Counted from the first letter of the stretch, positions 15,676 to 26,094 are shown. The stretch is 39,078 nucleotides of DNA from Bradyrhizobium sp. URHD0069 (GCF_000701345.1 NZ_JNIJ01000050.1:1-39078), one strand, 5' to 3'. The notes: generated by a model not told the origin, from the letters alone. Numbers and translations: made by a program.

Positions 15676-16143
15676 TCACTTGCATCCGTTGGTGGCGACC
15701 TCGACCCAGGTTTCGGTCATCAGCAACGTACCGTCGTTCATCTCCGCCACCGCCAGGACATATTGCGGTTCGGCGAGGCGAATGCGTGTCGACACGCGGG
15801 GCTCGCTGCGTTGTGGGACGAAATGAAACGTGGCGACCTCGACAAGCGGGTTTCGCGGCGCTAGCACAGAGACGCGCCTGACGTGATCGGATTCGGTCAT
15901 AGGACTATCTATCAAGAGCGTGAGTGGCACAGTGTAGCCATTCGGAAAGACCTGCGGCATCACCAGATGCAGACGATCCGACGCGGTCGGGGTTTTTCCG
16001 GTCAGTCGCTTAACGAGATCCACCGCGTCACCGTTCGGGGGCGGTGACGAGGTGAGAGCGGCGCTTGCGAATCCGGTGCTCCCCGCAACGGCAGCGGTCA
16101 AGACGGTTCGGCGCGTAAAGCCAAGTGGCCTTGTCTTCTCCAA
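15676..16143 (-). CDS. soxY: Sulfur carrier SoxY with atypical C-terminus
   Basis: 155 residues. The start is TTG at 16143, supported by GGGAGGA about 8 bases upstream. A TAT signal (GFTRRTVLTAAVAG) precedes the mature beta-sandwich domain (VKRLTGKTPTASDRLHLVMP, TLLIDSPMTESDHVRRV). In known SoxY proteins a C-terminal GGCGG swinging arm carries the sulfur substrate on Cys. Here the protein ends ATNGCK, so Cys154 is penultimate and the flanking Gly pairs are reduced to one Gly. Cargo binding by this Cys is still possible. The gene precedes soxZ and the sulfide dehydrogenase genes. Confidence 0.88.
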   Translation of the reverse strand: MEKTRPLGFTRRTVLTAAVAGSTGFASAALTSSPPPNGDAVDLVKRLTGKTPTASDRLHLVMPQVFPNGYTVPLTLLIDSPMTESDHVRRVSVLAPRNPLVEVATFHFVPQRSEPRVSTRIRLAEPQYVLAVAEMNDGTLLMTETWVEVATNGCK

Positions 16144-16343
16144 CGCGAGATCCTCCCTATCGGCAGGCGGAACTCTCGAAGCGAGCGCTTGATATTTCTG
16201 TGCGTCGAGATCTTACCATGGGTGCTCTCACAAGACGACTCCTCCTCGCGGGGCCGCTACGACCGTCGGCGCAACTCGACACTAATCCTGTTGACGGGCA
16301 CCGGGACACGCCCGCTGCATGGGGGGCCGTGTGCGCGATCGGC

Positions 16344-17987
<1,644 letters not shown>

Positions 17988-18013
17988 GGATGCTTTCCGA
18001 TTTGATCAGGTGA

Positions 18014-18032
18014 CCTCGCGGGCGCCGCGAGG
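18014..18032. promoter_or_regulatory. Perfect palindrome in groEL-oxyR spacer
   Basis: CCTCGCGG (18014-18021) and CCGCGAGG (18025-18032) form a perfect 8-bp inverted repeat with a 3-base spacer, 27-45 bases upstream of groEL. It could be an operator or a 5'-leader hairpin of the groEL message. A second short dyad, TAAGA-ATA-TCTTA at 18202-18214, lies just before oxyR and could serve autoregulation. Both roles are inference. Confidence 0.4.
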
Positions 18033-18219
18033 GTCTAAGTCCGAATTTGCGGCCCTCCCTTTGCTTGCCCGCACGACACCGCCCTAGGCAGCGTGCACCT
18101 GCGGCGCGCTTGCGCTGGTGATTTCAACCCACGCGATTTCAGACCGCCCAATGTTTTTAAGCTGGCGCCAAAAAGCCAATCAAATTGCTTTGCCACGGCA
18201 TTAAGAATATCTTATCGGG

Positions 18220-19164
18220 GTGATCACGATCCGGCAGCTATGTTATCTTGATGCGCTTGCCCGTCATCAACATTTCGGACGAGCCGCGGCGGAGTGTTGT
18301 GTCAGCCAGCCTGCTCTTTCGATGCAGATCCACGAGCTGGAAGGGCTTCTCGGCATAGAGTTGATTGAGCGGCGCCCGGGCGCGCCGATGTTTACCGAAC
18401 TTGGCATCGAGATCGCGCAACGCGCCGGAGCGATCCTCGGTGCAGCGCGCGACCTGACAGACCTGGCTCAACATAGAGCCAAGGTGCTGAGCGGAACGTT
18501 GCGCCTTGGTGTTATCCCCACGCTGGCGCCGTACCTCTTGCCGCGGTTGCTACCGCAACTGGAGCACGGATATCCCGATCTGCGCCTTGATTTGGTGGAA
18601 GCACAGACCAAGGTGCTGCTCGCAGGTCTCGAGCGTGGCGCTCTCGAAGTATTGTTGTTGGCATTGCCGCTCAAGACGGCCGCGGTTGAAGTTTTCCATC
18701 TTGTGAGAGACCGCTTCCTCTTTGCTGTACCCGCCGGCGACCCTCTTCCGGAAACCGCGCGCGTGACGCCCTGCGAGGTGAAGAAGCGTAAGCTCATTCT
18801 GCTGGAGGAAGGCCATTGTCTGCGGGATCAGGCGCTCGACTATTGTGCCAAGGGGCGTTGGAATGTGGCCTCGAGCCTCAGTGCAACAAGCCTTGCAACG
18901 GTCATGCAGATGGTGGCGAGCGGATATGGCGCCACGCTAGTTCCAGAAGTCGCGGCCGATGTCGAGTTGCGCGATGACCGAGTGAAGCTCCTGCGTTTTG
19001 TCGAACCGCAGCCCGGCCGCAGTATCGGGCTGGCGTGGCGCCGGACGTCTCCACGCAAGGTCGACTTCCTGGCGCTCGGTCAGATGGTGAAGAACGCGCT
19101 GAACGCACCCGTCCCGCCGCAATGTATCCGCCACAAGCGGACCGGTCTGCGAACGGAAATCTAG
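18220..19164 (+). CDS. oxyR: OxyR, peroxide-sensing LysR-family regulator
   Basis: 314 residues from a GTG start. The N-terminal helix-turn-helix (RAAAECCVSQPALSMQIHEL, residues 21-40) binds DNA and the C-terminal domain senses H2O2. The diagnostic redox pair is present: GHCLRDQALDYC gives Cys200 and Cys209, matching Cys199/Cys208 of E. coli OxyR. Oxidation forms a disulfide and switches on catalase/peroxiredoxin-type targets. It is divergent from groEL with a 232-base shared spacer. No catalase or peroxidase gene is adjacent, so its targets are elsewhere or include groEL. Confidence 0.93.
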   Translation: MITIRQLCYLDALARHQHFGRAAAECCVSQPALSMQIHELEGLLGIELIERRPGAPMFTELGIEIAQRAGAILGAARDLTDLAQHRAKVLSGTLRLGVIPTLAPYLLPRLLPQLEHGYPDLRLDLVEAQTKVLLAGLERGALEVLLLALPLKTAAVEVFHLVRDRFLFAVPAGDPLPETARVTPCEVKKRKLILLEEGHCLRDQALDYCAKGRWNVASSLSATSLATVMQMVASGYGATLVPEVAADVELRDDRVKLLRFVEPQPGRSIGLAWRRTSPRKVDFLALGQMVKNALNAPVPPQCIRHKRTGLRTEI

Positions 19165-19352
19165 TGGTGCTAATTTAACCAACGAGCCCCTTCGGGGATT
19201 TCCGATAACTTGCGAACATGCAAGGCTGCAAGATGCGCAAGGGCATCGTGATGTGGTGGAGGCGACGACCGTGGATCGCAAGCGACTTCCAACCAATCGT
19301 AGCCAACCGCAGAAGTGACTAACTCACCGTTCTCCAACTCGCATCAATGGCG

Positions 19353-19646
19353 CTATGATTGCGTGTTGGTAGTTCGCGCCCTGGGGTCATCTTGCAATTG
19401 CAACGACATACGTGTTCGCAGTTTCATTCTGATCGGCGCGCCAATCGCGGGGCCGACTTTTTGACTGCCTTCCCCAACACTCAGCTTCGCCCAATACCCA
19501 GCGGACGGGGTCGGGATCTCGCGTTTGACGCAGACTTTCCGTAGCCCGACATCCGACAACCCGCCGTCCTTTGCGAGCTTCACCATCGGTGTGGCCCAAA
19601 CGAGGTCGTAGAGCTCCTGACGGGTTGTGTGTGCCGAAAACCCCAT
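19353..19646 (-). CDS. Truncated hypothetical protein, N-terminal fragment
   Basis: 97 residues from the ATG at 19646. The sequence TTRQELYDLVWATPMVKLAKD, then GLSDVGLRKVC and EIPTPSAGYWAKLSVG, is a helical, probably DNA-binding N-terminal module that I recall at the start of longer hypothetical proteins of Rhizobiales. Here it is followed by only ~35 residues of unrelated-looking sequence before the stop, so the gene is probably truncated. It abuts the broken transposase at 19685, a plausible cause. Function unknown. Confidence 0.5.
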   Translation of the reverse strand: MGFSAHTTRQELYDLVWATPMVKLAKDGGLSDVGLRKVCVKREIPTPSAGYWAKLSVGEGSQKVGPAIGAPIRMKLRTRMSLQLQDDPRARTTNTQS

Positions 19647-19684
19647 CCGGGCTGGTTGAGCGAAGAATCGGCTAAGTTGGCGCG

Positions 19685-20205
19685 ATGATCGCGCTGATCT
19701 GTTTTGTTCTGACCGTGCTGGCCTTGCCATTCAAGTCGAAGAGCCGGCTTGAGGCGGAGAACGCGGTGCTTCGACATCAGTTGATTGTCTTGAGGCGGAG
19801 GCTGCATGGTCGCGTCCGGCTGACGAACCATGATCGCTGGATCTTTATCCAGATGTATCGATGGTTTCCATCGATCCTGACGGTCGTTACGATTGTCCGA
19901 CCTGAAACGCTGGTGCGCTGGCATCCGGCCGGCTTTCGTCGTTATTGGCGTTGGAAATCGAACTCGCGGGGAGGGCGCCCGCGAATCGAGATGGAATTGC
20001 GAGCGCTGATCCGGCTGATGAGCACGGAGAACCAGCTTTGGGGTGCGCCACGCATCCGGCGAACTGCTCAAGCTTGGGTTTAGCGTCGCTCAATCAAGCG
20101 TCGCCAAATACATGGTCAAGCGACGTGGGCCGCCAAGCCAGGGATGGTGCACTTACAGCCATGGACTTGTTCGCCGAACATTACAGCCATGGACTTGTTC
20201 ATTGT
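19685..20205 (+). pseudogene. Broken DDE (integrase-core) transposase, N-terminal half
   Basis: The first frame (19685-20083) begins MIALICFVLTVLALPFKSKS and contains ENAVLRHQLIVLRRRLHGRV, the leucine-rich N-terminal block of a rhizobial integrase-core transposase. At about 20050 the homology jumps frame: WGAPRIRR ends frame 1, and GELLKLGFSVAQSSVAKYMV with KRRGPPSQGW continues in another. It then degenerates at a 20-bp duplication and a short MDLFIVPTIG match. The C-terminal catalytic half is missing. A complementary C-terminal piece of the same family is at 1738-1983. Confidence 0.85.
20153..20200 (+). repeat. 20-bp tandem direct repeat inside transposase remnant
   Basis: TTACAGCCATGGACTTGTTC occurs at 20153-20172 and again, identically, at 20181-20200, giving a 28-base period. 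It is probably a slippage or repair duplication that helped to inactivate the transposase, since the duplicated bases encode part of its conserved AMDLF motif. Confidence 0.9.
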
Positions 20206-20344
20206 CCCGACCATCGGCCGAAGTTGATTTACTCGGAGGCCCAGAGGGCCTAAGATGTTCCAATAAGCCACGAAAAGTCCGGAGGTGCGTGCTCCGAGCG
20301 TGGCGGGAGCGTTCGCACCCGACCCTCGAAAGGGAGGACGTTCC

Positions 20345-21727
20345 ATGACGCAGCAGCAGCTGAACCGCAGAAATTTCCTGAATAGTCTTGGTATCACGGT
20401 AGGGGCCGCCGCGGCAACTTCGGTGCCGGCGATTGCTCCGGCCGTGGCCCAGGTCGCCAGGTCACCCAAGGGAAATATTCCCTCCACCCCGCTCAAGTTC
20501 GGTCACATGACCTTCCTCACCGGCCCTGCGGCCGTGCTCGGTGATCCCTCGCTCAAGGGCCACATCCTGGCCGCCGAGGAGATCAACGCGCAAGGCGGCA
20601 TTCTCGGCAAGCGCAAGATCGAGACCATCACGGCGGACGAGAACGCCGGCACCGACGCCAATGTGAAAGAGCTTCGCCGCATGAAGCTCTCCGAGAAGAT
20701 CGACATGTTCACCGGCGTCATATCGAGCGGCAATACCCCCGCGCTCGGACCGGTCGCCGAGGAGCTCGGTCTGCTCACCATCTTCGTTGACGGCTGCACC
20801 GACTTCTTGTGGGACAAGGCGGTGCCGAATCCGAAGTTCACGTTCCGCATCACCAACATCCAGTCGGCCGATGGCGTGACCTGCGCGGTCGCGGCGGCGC
20901 AGACTTGGCCGACCGCAAAGAAGATCGCCCACATCCATCCCGACTACTCTTACGGCCGCAACGCCTTCGACCACTTCATGATCGCCTACAAGAAGATGGT
21001 GCCCGGCGCCGAGGTCGTGTCGGAAGGTTGGCCGAAGCTCGGCACGACCGACTTCACGGCGCACATCACAAAGACGATCTCCTCGAATCCCGACCTGATC
21101 ATGTCGTCGGTGTGGGGCGGCGACTATGTGGCGCTTTACAAACAAGCGCTGCGCTACGGCATGTTCAACAACGCCAAGTTCGCGAGCACGATCGCCTTCG
21201 GCGTCGCGCCGCACGCCATCGGCAAGGATCACCCGGAAGGTGTCATCGCTGGTGTCCACTCCAATTACTACTTCACCTTCCCGCCGGGAAATCGCTGGCC
21301 GGCCAACAAGACCTTCGTGGAGAAGTATTTCAAGCGCTGGATCGAGTATCCGAACTTCCAGTCGGATGGCGCGTACCACACGCTTCATATGTACCGGACG
21401 GCGGTCGAGAAAGCGAACGGGCTCGTCGGCGGCTGGCCGGACGAAGAGGCGATCATCAGCCAGCTCGAAGGGATGTATTTCGAGACCGCGGCGGGCTATC
21501 TCTACATCCGGCCCGACAATCACCAGGGCTACAAGGACGCGGTGACCGGGTTCAGCAAGAACGTGGCCGAGTACCCGTTCCAGATCCTCGATCCGGGCAG
21601 GATGATCACGATCCCGATCCGCAACATCACCGCGCCGCCGAACTGGCCGAAGCCGGGTACCTCGCACAACGATCCGACGTCGACCTACAATTGGATCAAG
21701 GAGACCTGGCCACAAGAGGTGGCCTGA
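20345..21727 (+). CDS. TAT-exported substrate-binding protein of a branched-chain-amino-acid-type ABC transporter
   Basis: 460 residues from the ATG at 20345, after GGGAGG. A twin-arginine signal (NRRNFLNSLGITVG) and no lipobox Cys indicate a soluble periplasmic protein. The body is a type I periplasmic binding fold: LKFGHMTFLTGPAAVLGDPS, AAEEINAQGGILGKRKIE, GVISSGNTPALGPVAEELG and TTDFTAHITKTISSNPDLI. These are typical of LivJ/AmiC/UrtA-class proteins. The ligand cannot be read off. It is larger than usual and heads a locus with permeases, ATPases and unfamiliar exported proteins. A strong hairpin follows its stop, probably making it more abundant than downstream products. Confidence 0.9.
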   Translation: MTQQQLNRRNFLNSLGITVGAAAATSVPAIAPAVAQVARSPKGNIPSTPLKFGHMTFLTGPAAVLGDPSLKGHILAAEEINAQGGILGKRKIETITADENAGTDANVKELRRMKLSEKIDMFTGVISSGNTPALGPVAEELGLLTIFVDGCTDFLWDKAVPNPKFTFRITNIQSADGVTCAVAAAQTWPTAKKIAHIHPDYSYGRNAFDHFMIAYKKMVPGAEVVSEGWPKLGTTDFTAHITKTISSNPDLIMSSVWGGDYVALYKQALRYGMFNNAKFASTIAFGVAPHAIGKDHPEGVIAGVHSNYYFTFPPGNRWPANKTFVEKYFKRWIEYPNFQSDGAYHTLHMYRTAVEKANGLVGGWPDEEAIISQLEGMYFETAAGYLYIRPDNHQGYKDAVTGFSKNVAEYPFQILDPGRMITIPIRNITAPPNWPKPGTSHNDPTSTYNWIKETWPQEVA

Positions 21728-21740
21728 AGTTCGCCCACCA

Positions 21741-21777
21741 ACCGACCATGCCCTCGTTCCGCGAGGGCGTGGTCGGT
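21741..21777 (+). terminator. Strong hairpin after the binding-protein gene (attenuator or terminator)
   Basis: A 16-bp stem: ACCGACCATGCCCTCG at 21741-21756 pairs with 21762-21777 (one A-C mismatch), with a 5-base loop TTCCG, followed by TTGTTG. The weak U-tract suggests partial termination or 3'-end mRNA protection. This is common where a binding protein is made in excess over its permease. Confidence 0.7.
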
Positions 21778-21806
21778 TTGTTGCAGGGCCGGCGTCGAGG
21801 GTCGTG

Positions 21807-24098
21807 ATGTCCGTGCGGAAATCCCTCATGCAAAGCGGCACGCTCGCAGCGACGCTGCTGTGCGCCACTGCGCCGGCGGCGAAGGCCGGGCATGAGGTGC
21901 CGTACTATCCCTCGTTCTACCCGCAGGAAATCCGCATCGAGCCGCTCGATCCCGGAGCGGCGGCCCGAGAATTCAGCAATGCCAAGGATCCGCTGCACGC
22001 GTATCTCGGCGCCATGCCGCAGTTTTCGGGAGAGATGCCGTCGTACCTCAAGTCAGTCGTTTCACTGCGCTCATTCATCACCGTAAGCGTCAATCCACAG
22101 CGCGCGCAGGGGCGCGAAGCGCGCTGTCGCGCGATCGAAAATGCCGAGAATGCCCTGGTGACGCATCCGGACGTGGTTCCGCGCCGCTACCCGATCACGC
22201 CGTACCATGCGGACTACATCGGTCACGCGGATCGCGACGCCGACACGAAGCCCTCCGTGTTGGCTGCCGCAGACGCGGGTGTCCCGGTGACAGTGCGCGC
22301 GCAAAACGCCGGCAGCGAGGACATGGTGCTTCACCGACTTGCGCTTCATCCGACAGACAGGGACATCCGCTTCGACGAGGTTACCGTCAACGAGGTGCTA
22401 CGCACCGCCAACGTCGGCTTTAATGCCTGGCCAGCACCGCCCTGGGTCAAGGAGGGCTGGTTCCAGGCCTATCACCTGCTGCAGCCCGCCGTCAGCGGCG
22501 CGGCCGAGCGTAAACACGCCGACGAACTCTATGGGCGGCTTGTCGGCGCGGATTACAGAGACCCAGCCGAGCGGCTCAACATCGCACGCGACCTGATAAC
22601 GGAGCTGACCCGCGGTTGCGACCGCGCGGTGATTGGCTATCGGCTCCGGCGCGAGTTCTATAGCGACGACTTCTCCAACGGGATCGAGAACATAGCGGTC
22701 GACTCGCAGTTCGGATTCAACTCAGCCGTCGTCCTGAGGACGCTCAAGCTCAAGGATCTGCCGTGGAACGGCTGGCTCCGACTGGGCATCGATATCCGCG
22801 CAACCGCAGCCTGGAACCCGGTTGCCGGGTTCACGGACGCGCCCGGCCGGCTGGTGTGGGCGATCGTCGGCGACGATGCGTTTTTAGCCGTCCCGTACAA
22901 CAGTCTGTGGGCTCCCAATCGCGCGGAGGTTCGGCCTACGGAGCAATCGACGCGGCAATCCATCCGTGTCCCCGCCGATGCCCTGGTGCCGGAGCCTGGC
23001 ACCGGCCGGCTCGTTCCGCTCGGCGTTGTCGGGAGCGCGATGACCAAAGTCGTCTACCGCGTCCTGGCATCGTCATTCCAGGACGGCAGCGAAATGGAGA
23101 CCGCCGACCTGATCTACCCTTACGCCTTTGCGTACCGATGGGGTAGCTCACCGGCCGCCGCGACCTTCGATGCCGAGGTTTCCGCCGCGACCAGCCTGAT
23201 GCGGGACCGCCTCAGGGGTGTCCGCGTCATTCGCGTGGAGGAATCGAAGCTCCCGATCGCTGATCTCGTCTTCACCTATCGCTCGCCAATCGTGGAGGTC
23301 TATGTCGACGCCATCCCGACCGACGAGCATGAGGATGCGCTGGTGGCGCCGCCGTGGAGCTCGGTGCCGTGGCACGTGCTGGCGCTGATGGAAGCCGCCG
23401 TCGAGCGCGAGATCGCGGCTTTCTCGCAAAGCGAGGCCAAGCGGCGCAATTTGCCGTGGCTCGACCTCGCGCGCGATCCTGCTCAGCGCGACAAGCTGCG
23501 CGCGTTGATCAAGGAATTCGCCACGGCCGGCTACCGACCGGCGGCGCTCGAAAGCCTGGTGAACGCGCAAGCCGCGACCGCACGCTGGCAGGCGCTCGAT
23601 CAATTCGTCGAAGCCAACAACCACTTGCTCGTGACCAATGGTCCCTACCGGCTCAGGAGCTTCTCGCCTGACGTCTACACATTCGACGTCACTCGCGAGT
23701 TCACCTATCCGGTTGGCCTTGGCACGTTCGACTTCTATGCCTATCCAGCCAAGGCGTTCGTCACGCGGGTCGAGCACATAGGCAACCGCATTCTGGTGAC
23801 AGCCGACGCCGAGATCGCGCTCAAGCAGCAGCGCGATCGCCGCATCGTTCGCGTGTCGCTCAAGCGTGACACGCTGCGCGAGATGCTGCCGATCCGGCCG
23901 GTGGCACGGTACGTCCTCCTCGGCGAGAATGGCATGGTGGCCGCAGCCGGGGGCGCGAGCCGGGAAGGCGACGGACGCTTTGCCGTGTCGCTGTCGCCGA
24001 ATCTCCCGGCTGGCAACTACACTGTCTTCACGGCTGTCTTTCTCGACGGCAACACGATCAATCCGAACATCGGCCGCATGGACTTTCGGAGCAACTGA
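21807..24098 (+). CDS. Large exported protein of unknown function, N-domain plus C-domain
   Basis: 763 residues from the ATG at 21807 (a GTG lies just before). A signal peptide ends near AAKAGHE. I do not recognise the family. The N-domain (about 28-371) has YYPSFYPQEIRIE, YPITPYHADYIGH, NIARDLITEL and LKLKDLPWNGWLRLG with AAWNPVAGFTD. The C-domain (about 380-763) has IRVPADALVPEPGTGRL, DGSEMETADLIYPYAFAYRW, VAPPWSSVPWHVLALMEAAV and LLVTNGPYRLRSFS, and ends with a beta-rich segment (LPAGNYTVFTAVFLDGN). The N-domain is clearly homologous to the whole of 27644-28792 and the C-domain to the end of 29154-31826. It sits between the binding-protein and LivH-type genes, so it is probably periplasmic and coupled to transport. 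Confidence 0.85.
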   Translation: MSVRKSLMQSGTLAATLLCATAPAAKAGHEVPYYPSFYPQEIRIEPLDPGAAAREFSNAKDPLHAYLGAMPQFSGEMPSYLKSVVSLRSFITVSVNPQRAQGREARCRAIENAENALVTHPDVVPRRYPITPYHADYIGHADRDADTKPSVLAAADAGVPVTVRAQNAGSEDMVLHRLALHPTDRDIRFDEVTVNEVLRTANVGFNAWPAPPWVKEGWFQAYHLLQPAVSGAAERKHADELYGRLVGADYRDPAERLNIARDLITELTRGCDRAVIGYRLRREFYSDDFSNGIENIAVDSQFGFNSAVVLRTLKLKDLPWNGWLRLGIDIRATAAWNPVAGFTDAPGRLVWAIVGDDAFLAVPYNSLWAPNRAEVRPTEQSTRQSIRVPADALVPEPGTGRLVPLGVVGSAMTKVVYRVLASSFQDGSEMETADLIYPYAFAYRWGSSPAAATFDAEVSAATSLMRDRLRGVRVIRVEESKLPIADLVFTYRSPIVEVYVDAIPTDEHEDALVAPPWSSVPWHVLALMEAAVEREIAAFSQSEAKRRNLPWLDLARDPAQRDKLRALIKEFATAGYRPAALESLVNAQAATARWQALDQFVEANNHLLVTNGPYRLRSFSPDVYTFDVTREFTYPVGLGTFDFYAYPAKAFVTRVEHIGNRILVTADAEIALKQQRDRRIVRVSLKRDTLREMLPIRPVARYVLLGENGMVAAAGGASREGDGRFAVSLSPNLPAGNYTVFTAVFLDGNTINPNIGRMDFRSN

Positions 24099-24175
24099 GA
24101 CAGTGGAGGGAAATCCGAGGCGCCGCAGTTCGCGTGAGAAGATCTGAGACGCCGCAGATCGCGCGAGGAAGAACG

Positions 24176-25066
24176 ATGACGATCTTCATCATCCAATTGC
24201 TCAATTCATTCTTCTACGCGGCGGTTTTGTTTCTGATCGCCGCGGGCCTGAGCCTCATCTATGGCGTTATGCGCATCGTCAATCTCGCCCATGGGTCGCT
24301 CTATGCGCTCGGTGCCTATGTCTCGGCCTGGGTCGTCGGCGGGACGGTCGGCCATGCGGCGAGCGGTACGCTCGGCCTTGCCGGCCTCCTGCTCCTGCTG
24401 CCCGTCGGCGCCGTCGCGGTCGCGGTCGTGGGCGCGGTGATCGAGCCCACGCTGCTGCGTCCGCTCTACCGACGGCCGGAGGAGTACCATCTGCTGATCA
24501 CGTTCGGCCTGCTCATGATCCTCGAAGACGCCATGAAGTTCCTGTTCGGCGGTACGCCACTCACCGCCGGATCGATCATGGATCACATGGGCAGCATTCC
24601 GATCGGCCGGCTGCTCTATCCAACCTACAACCTGTTCGTCATCGCCATTGGGCTGATCGCAGCTCTCGGCCTGTGGTGGATCATCTACCGTACCAAGTTC
24701 GGCGTCATCCTGCGCGCCACTTCGCAGGATCGGCGCATGGCCGCAGCGCTCGGGCTCAATGTCAGCCGTGTCTACGTGCAAGCCTTCGCCATCGGCTGCT
24801 TCATGGCAGGGTTGGGCGGCGCGGTCGTGGTGCCGGCGCAGGCCGCCGTGCTCGGCATGGGCATTGAGGCCCTGATCTTGGCGTTCGTTGTCGTGGTGAT
24901 CGGTGGGCTCGGGAGCCTCGAAGGCGCACTGGTCGGTGCACTGATCGTCGGCCTCGTTCGCACCGCCGGCATCCAGTTCTTCCCTGAGATCGAGCTTGCC
25001 GTGCTCTACCTGATCGCGATGGCGGTCCTGCTCATTCGCCCGACCGGACTGTTTGGGAGGGCATGA
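24176..25066 (+). CDS. LivH-type inner-membrane permease
   Basis: 296 residues from the ATG at 24176, preceded by GAGGAAG; the upstream in-frame ATG at 24134 would add an unlikely polar extension. About eight transmembrane helices. Family motifs: AAGLSLIYGVMRIVNLAHGS at the start, RRPEEYHLLITFGL, the coupling segment FGVILRATSQDRRMAAALGL, and VVVIGGLGSLEGALVGAL. It forms half of the transmembrane channel with the LivM-type protein. It overlaps the next gene by ATGA. A short imperfect direct repeat (around CGCCGCAG at 24120 and 24150) lies in its leader. Confidence 0.93.
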   Translation: MTIFIIQLLNSFFYAAVLFLIAAGLSLIYGVMRIVNLAHGSLYALGAYVSAWVVGGTVGHAASGTLGLAGLLLLLPVGAVAVAVVGAVIEPTLLRPLYRRPEEYHLLITFGLLMILEDAMKFLFGGTPLTAGSIMDHMGSIPIGRLLYPTYNLFVIAIGLIAALGLWWIIYRTKFGVILRATSQDRRMAAALGLNVSRVYVQAFAIGCFMAGLGGAVVVPAQAAVLGMGIEALILAFVVVVIGGLGSLEGALVGALIVGLVRTAGIQFFPEIELAVLYLIAMAVLLIRPTGLFGRA

Positions 25067-26094
25067 CGATGAGCCTCGCCGTCGCAAAAAAAGGCGCGAT
25101 CACGAGCATTGGCCCGTCTGCTTGGCGGCCGGCTGTGGTTGCGATCGCAATACTCCTCGTGCTCGCGGCGCTGCCGAGTTTGGTCGATCCCTACCAGACG
25201 GTGCTGCTCACCTACGGCCTGATCATGGCCATCGCGGCGCTTGGCTTCAATCTGCTGCTCGGCTATACCGGACTCTTGTCGTTCGGCCATTCTGCCTATT
25301 TCGGCGCGGGCGCCTATACGGTTGCGTTCATCGTACGCGACCTCGGCGCGCAATCCATGGAGCTCTGCATCGTCGGCGGGCTCCTGGGCGCGCTGCTCAT
25401 CTCCGCGCTGTTCGGGTTCGTGTGCGTACGGCACACGCGCATCTTCTTCGGCATCCTGACATTGGCATTGTCGCAGGTGTTGTGGAGCCTTGCTTTCAAG
25501 TTCTTCTGGGTGACCGGCGGCACCGACGGCATCCGAGTCGCCTCTGCCAAGCTCACGCTGCTCGGCGGTTTCGTCAACTTCGCCGGCCCCGGCTCGTTCC
25601 AACGCTTCGTTTTCGCCTACTATTATTATGTACTTGGACTGTTCGCGTTGGCGACGGTCATCATGTGGGTCATCGTGCACTCGCCGTTCGGCAAAGCGCT
25701 GCAGGCAATTCGCGACAACGAGACGCGCGCGAGCTTCGTCGGCATATCAGTGCGGCGCTACCGCTGGATCGCCTTCGTCATATCGGGCGCGTTCACAGGC
25801 CTGGCCGGTGTCCTCTGGGTTCCGCTCAATGGACTGACCACGCCCGACATCCTTTATTGGCCGTTCTCCGGCGAGATCGTGTTCATGACCGTGCTCGGCG
25901 GGTTTCGGACGTTCACCGGGCCGATCGTCGGCGCCGTGATGTTCAACTATCTCAAGACCTATGCGGTCGCGAGCACGGAATATTGGCAGCTCCTGCTCGG
26001 CGTGGTGCTCGTGGTCCTGGTGTTAGCGCTGCCGTCGGGCATCGTGGGGACAGCCGCGCGCCTTGCCGCCAGGTTTACCAGGGGGACCTCATGA
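25063..26094 (+). CDS. LivM-type inner-membrane permease
   Basis: 343 residues starting at ATG 25063, overlapping the LivH stop; a second ATG at 25069 is equally possible. About nine to ten transmembrane helices. LivM signatures: MAIAALGFNLLLGYTGLLSF, GHSAYFGAGAYT, the coupling loop SPFGKALQAIRDNETRASFV and the end of the channel domain VFMTVLGGFRTFTGPIVGA. It pairs with the LivH-type subunit in the membrane and contacts the two ATPases. It overlaps the next gene by ATGA. Confidence 0.93.
   Translation: MTMSLAVAKKGAITSIGPSAWRPAVVAIAILLVLAALPSLVDPYQTVLLTYGLIMAIAALGFNLLLGYTGLLSFGHSAYFGAGAYTVAFIVRDLGAQSMELCIVGGLLGALLISALFGFVCVRHTRIFFGILTLALSQVLWSLAFKFFWVTGGTDGIRVASAKLTLLGGFVNFAGPGSFQRFVFAYYYYVLGLFALATVIMWVIVHSPFGKALQAIRDNETRASFVGISVRRYRWIAFVISGAFTGLAGVLWVPLNGLTTPDILYWPFSGEIVFMTVLGGFRTFTGPIVGAVMFNYLKTYAVASTEYWQLLLGVVLVVLVLALPSGIVGTAARLAARFTRGTS

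Noticed and set aside
17988..18219. CIRCE element expected upstream of groEL
   Set aside because: No TTAGCACTC-N9-GAGTGCTAA-like sequence is present.
20462..21868. 468-codon open frame on the minus strand
   Set aside because: Antisense to the clearly real binding-protein gene, with low-complexity Arg/Val/Asp composition.
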